Positions 63,173 to 64,000 of a stretch of DNA of 64,000 bases are shown piece by piece (the stretch's first letter is position 1; each line of letters opens with the position of its first letter). The translations under genes were made by a program, and so were the position numbers. This DNA is from Enoplolaimus lenunculus. Lineage: Eukaryota; Nematoda; Enoplea; Enoplida; Thoracostomopsidae. The stretch spans positions 62,001 through 126,000 of the forward strand of contig JASANG010001941.1 in NCBI GenBank assembly GCA_030248215.1, given 5' to 3'. Below the pieces are notes generated by a model, which saw only the letters and a program-made list of their open reading frames with translations, ran no database searches and had not been told where the DNA came from.

Positions 63173-63570
63173 GTAAGTTGAACTGTATATGGCCGATAGA
63201 TGAGGACTGTGGACCAGACTGCGTAGCCAGAAACCCATTTTAGACGGTATAGCTTCAGCTAAGGATCGTTATGCCCGAGTATAGCGAGCAAGCAAACATT
63301 TCGATCGCAGGAGAAAGTCTGTTGTCATCTCGGGTCTCCGTGGAATTTGTCACAGCTCTTATCCTGTAAATGAGTGGTATATTTGTCAGCGATTGCGTAA
63401 TTTCGGGGCGAATATTTGATGTATTCCGTATTATAATACGGTTTTGGTACACCAAGTAGCGGTTTATGATGATTCTGAATGTTTGTGACAATTTTGCAGG
63501 TTGTTTCATACGTTTGTTTTACGCTGACGTGCACTCAGGTGTCACTGAAATACCGATTATTAACTTGCGC
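63173..63570. other. Intron after exon 33, nothing recognised
   Basis: No repeat family or exon seen; a sixteenth TSP1 core was looked for (CSxxCG in frame after an acceptor) and not found up to 64000. Confidence 0.5.
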
Positions 63571-63690
63571 AGAGCCCTATTCGAACGTGCAAGTTTTTGC
63601 TGCGAGAACTTGCAGCTGCAACGTGCATGCACTTGCAAGGTTTGTCCAAAATCCTGTTCGAAAAACTTGCAGCTGTTAATAAATTCATCA
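63571..63690. mobile_element. Family D element, copy 5 (one end)
   Basis: AGAGCCCTATTCGAACGTGC, AACTTGCAGCTGCAACG; the right end is not clear. Confidence 0.75.
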
Positions 63691-63795
63691 AAAACCATAA
63701 CTAGGAATTTAGTCTACATGTGTTAATAACCGTGCAAGTTCACTGGATTTATTGCAGTCGCTTTCTCATTGGCTGATGAAAAAAATACAAGATTT

Positions 63796-64000
63796 CCCCA
63801 TTCACACGTGCAAGTTTTTGCAGCGAAAACTCGCAGCTGCAAGTTGTGCGAAATGCAGCAGCAAGTACTTTTAAACGAACATTCCGATTGACCAATCAAT
63901 CCTTGCAACTGCGTTCACAGATGTGAATTAAATTAAATAGCATGAATTCCAACGAATAATTTGCAGCTGCAAGAACTTCAAAGTTGCTTTGTGATCAAGC
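63796..64000. mobile_element. Family D element, copy 6, cut by window end
   Basis: CCCATTCACACGTGCAAG then ACTCGCAGCTGCAAGTTG; very close to the copy at 40114-40406. Confidence 0.88.

Overview
The window is eukaryotic, AT-rich, and dominated by one long, intron-rich plus-strand gene. Thirty-three coding exons were read by hand between 4737 and 63172, all with GT-AG introns. Spliced together they encode a secreted ADAMTS metalloprotease of the ADAMTS9/ADAMTS20/GON-1 type: signal peptide, prodomain, reprolysin domain with HELGHLFNIPHD and a VMAPTL Met-turn, disintegrin-like segment, first thrombospondin type-1 repeat (TSP1), cysteine-rich domain, spacer, then a long TSP1 array. Fifteen TSP1 cores are present and a sixteenth begins at the last exon. 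The gene runs off the right edge, so any GON domain lies outside. About 7.7 kb of coding sequence (about 2,570 codons) is visible. The host is an invertebrate animal. A tunicate-like genome would fit the AT content, intron density and heavy load of small inverted-repeat elements, but nothing here proves the phylum.

Layout: 1-4440 is repeat-filled flanking DNA; 4440-4736 is a probable core promoter and 5' UTR; 4737-9367 holds exons 1-3 (signal peptide and prodomain, including a tandem N-glycosylation-sequon repeat); 9368-21519 is a 12-kb intron packed with mobile-element copies; 21520-28570 holds exons 4-10 (end of prodomain and catalytic domain, including a 41-nt microexon); 29225-36792 holds exons 11-18 (disintegrin-like to spacer); 38560-63172 holds exons 19-33 (TSP1 array). 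From exon 20 on every intron is phase 0 and most fall between the WxxGxWS start of a TSP1 and its CSxxCG core, so each exon is an in-frame module. Three exons (26, 27, 29) carry long low-complexity linkers.

One part of the protein cannot be found. Exons 13 and 14 have incompatible phases, and about 60-70 residues of the cysteine-rich domain expected between them are not recognisable in 31367-33834.

The introns hold at least a dozen families of short non-autonomous inverted-repeat elements (called A-Q here) with no recognisable transposase, many nested in one another. Family A carries expandable (TTAGGC)n arrays. Families B and C share CACTG ends and, in the clearest copies, TA target duplications. 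There are also several minisatellites. One of them ends as the splice acceptor of exon 10. No second gene, tRNA, rRNA, CRISPR array or bacterial-type feature was supported.
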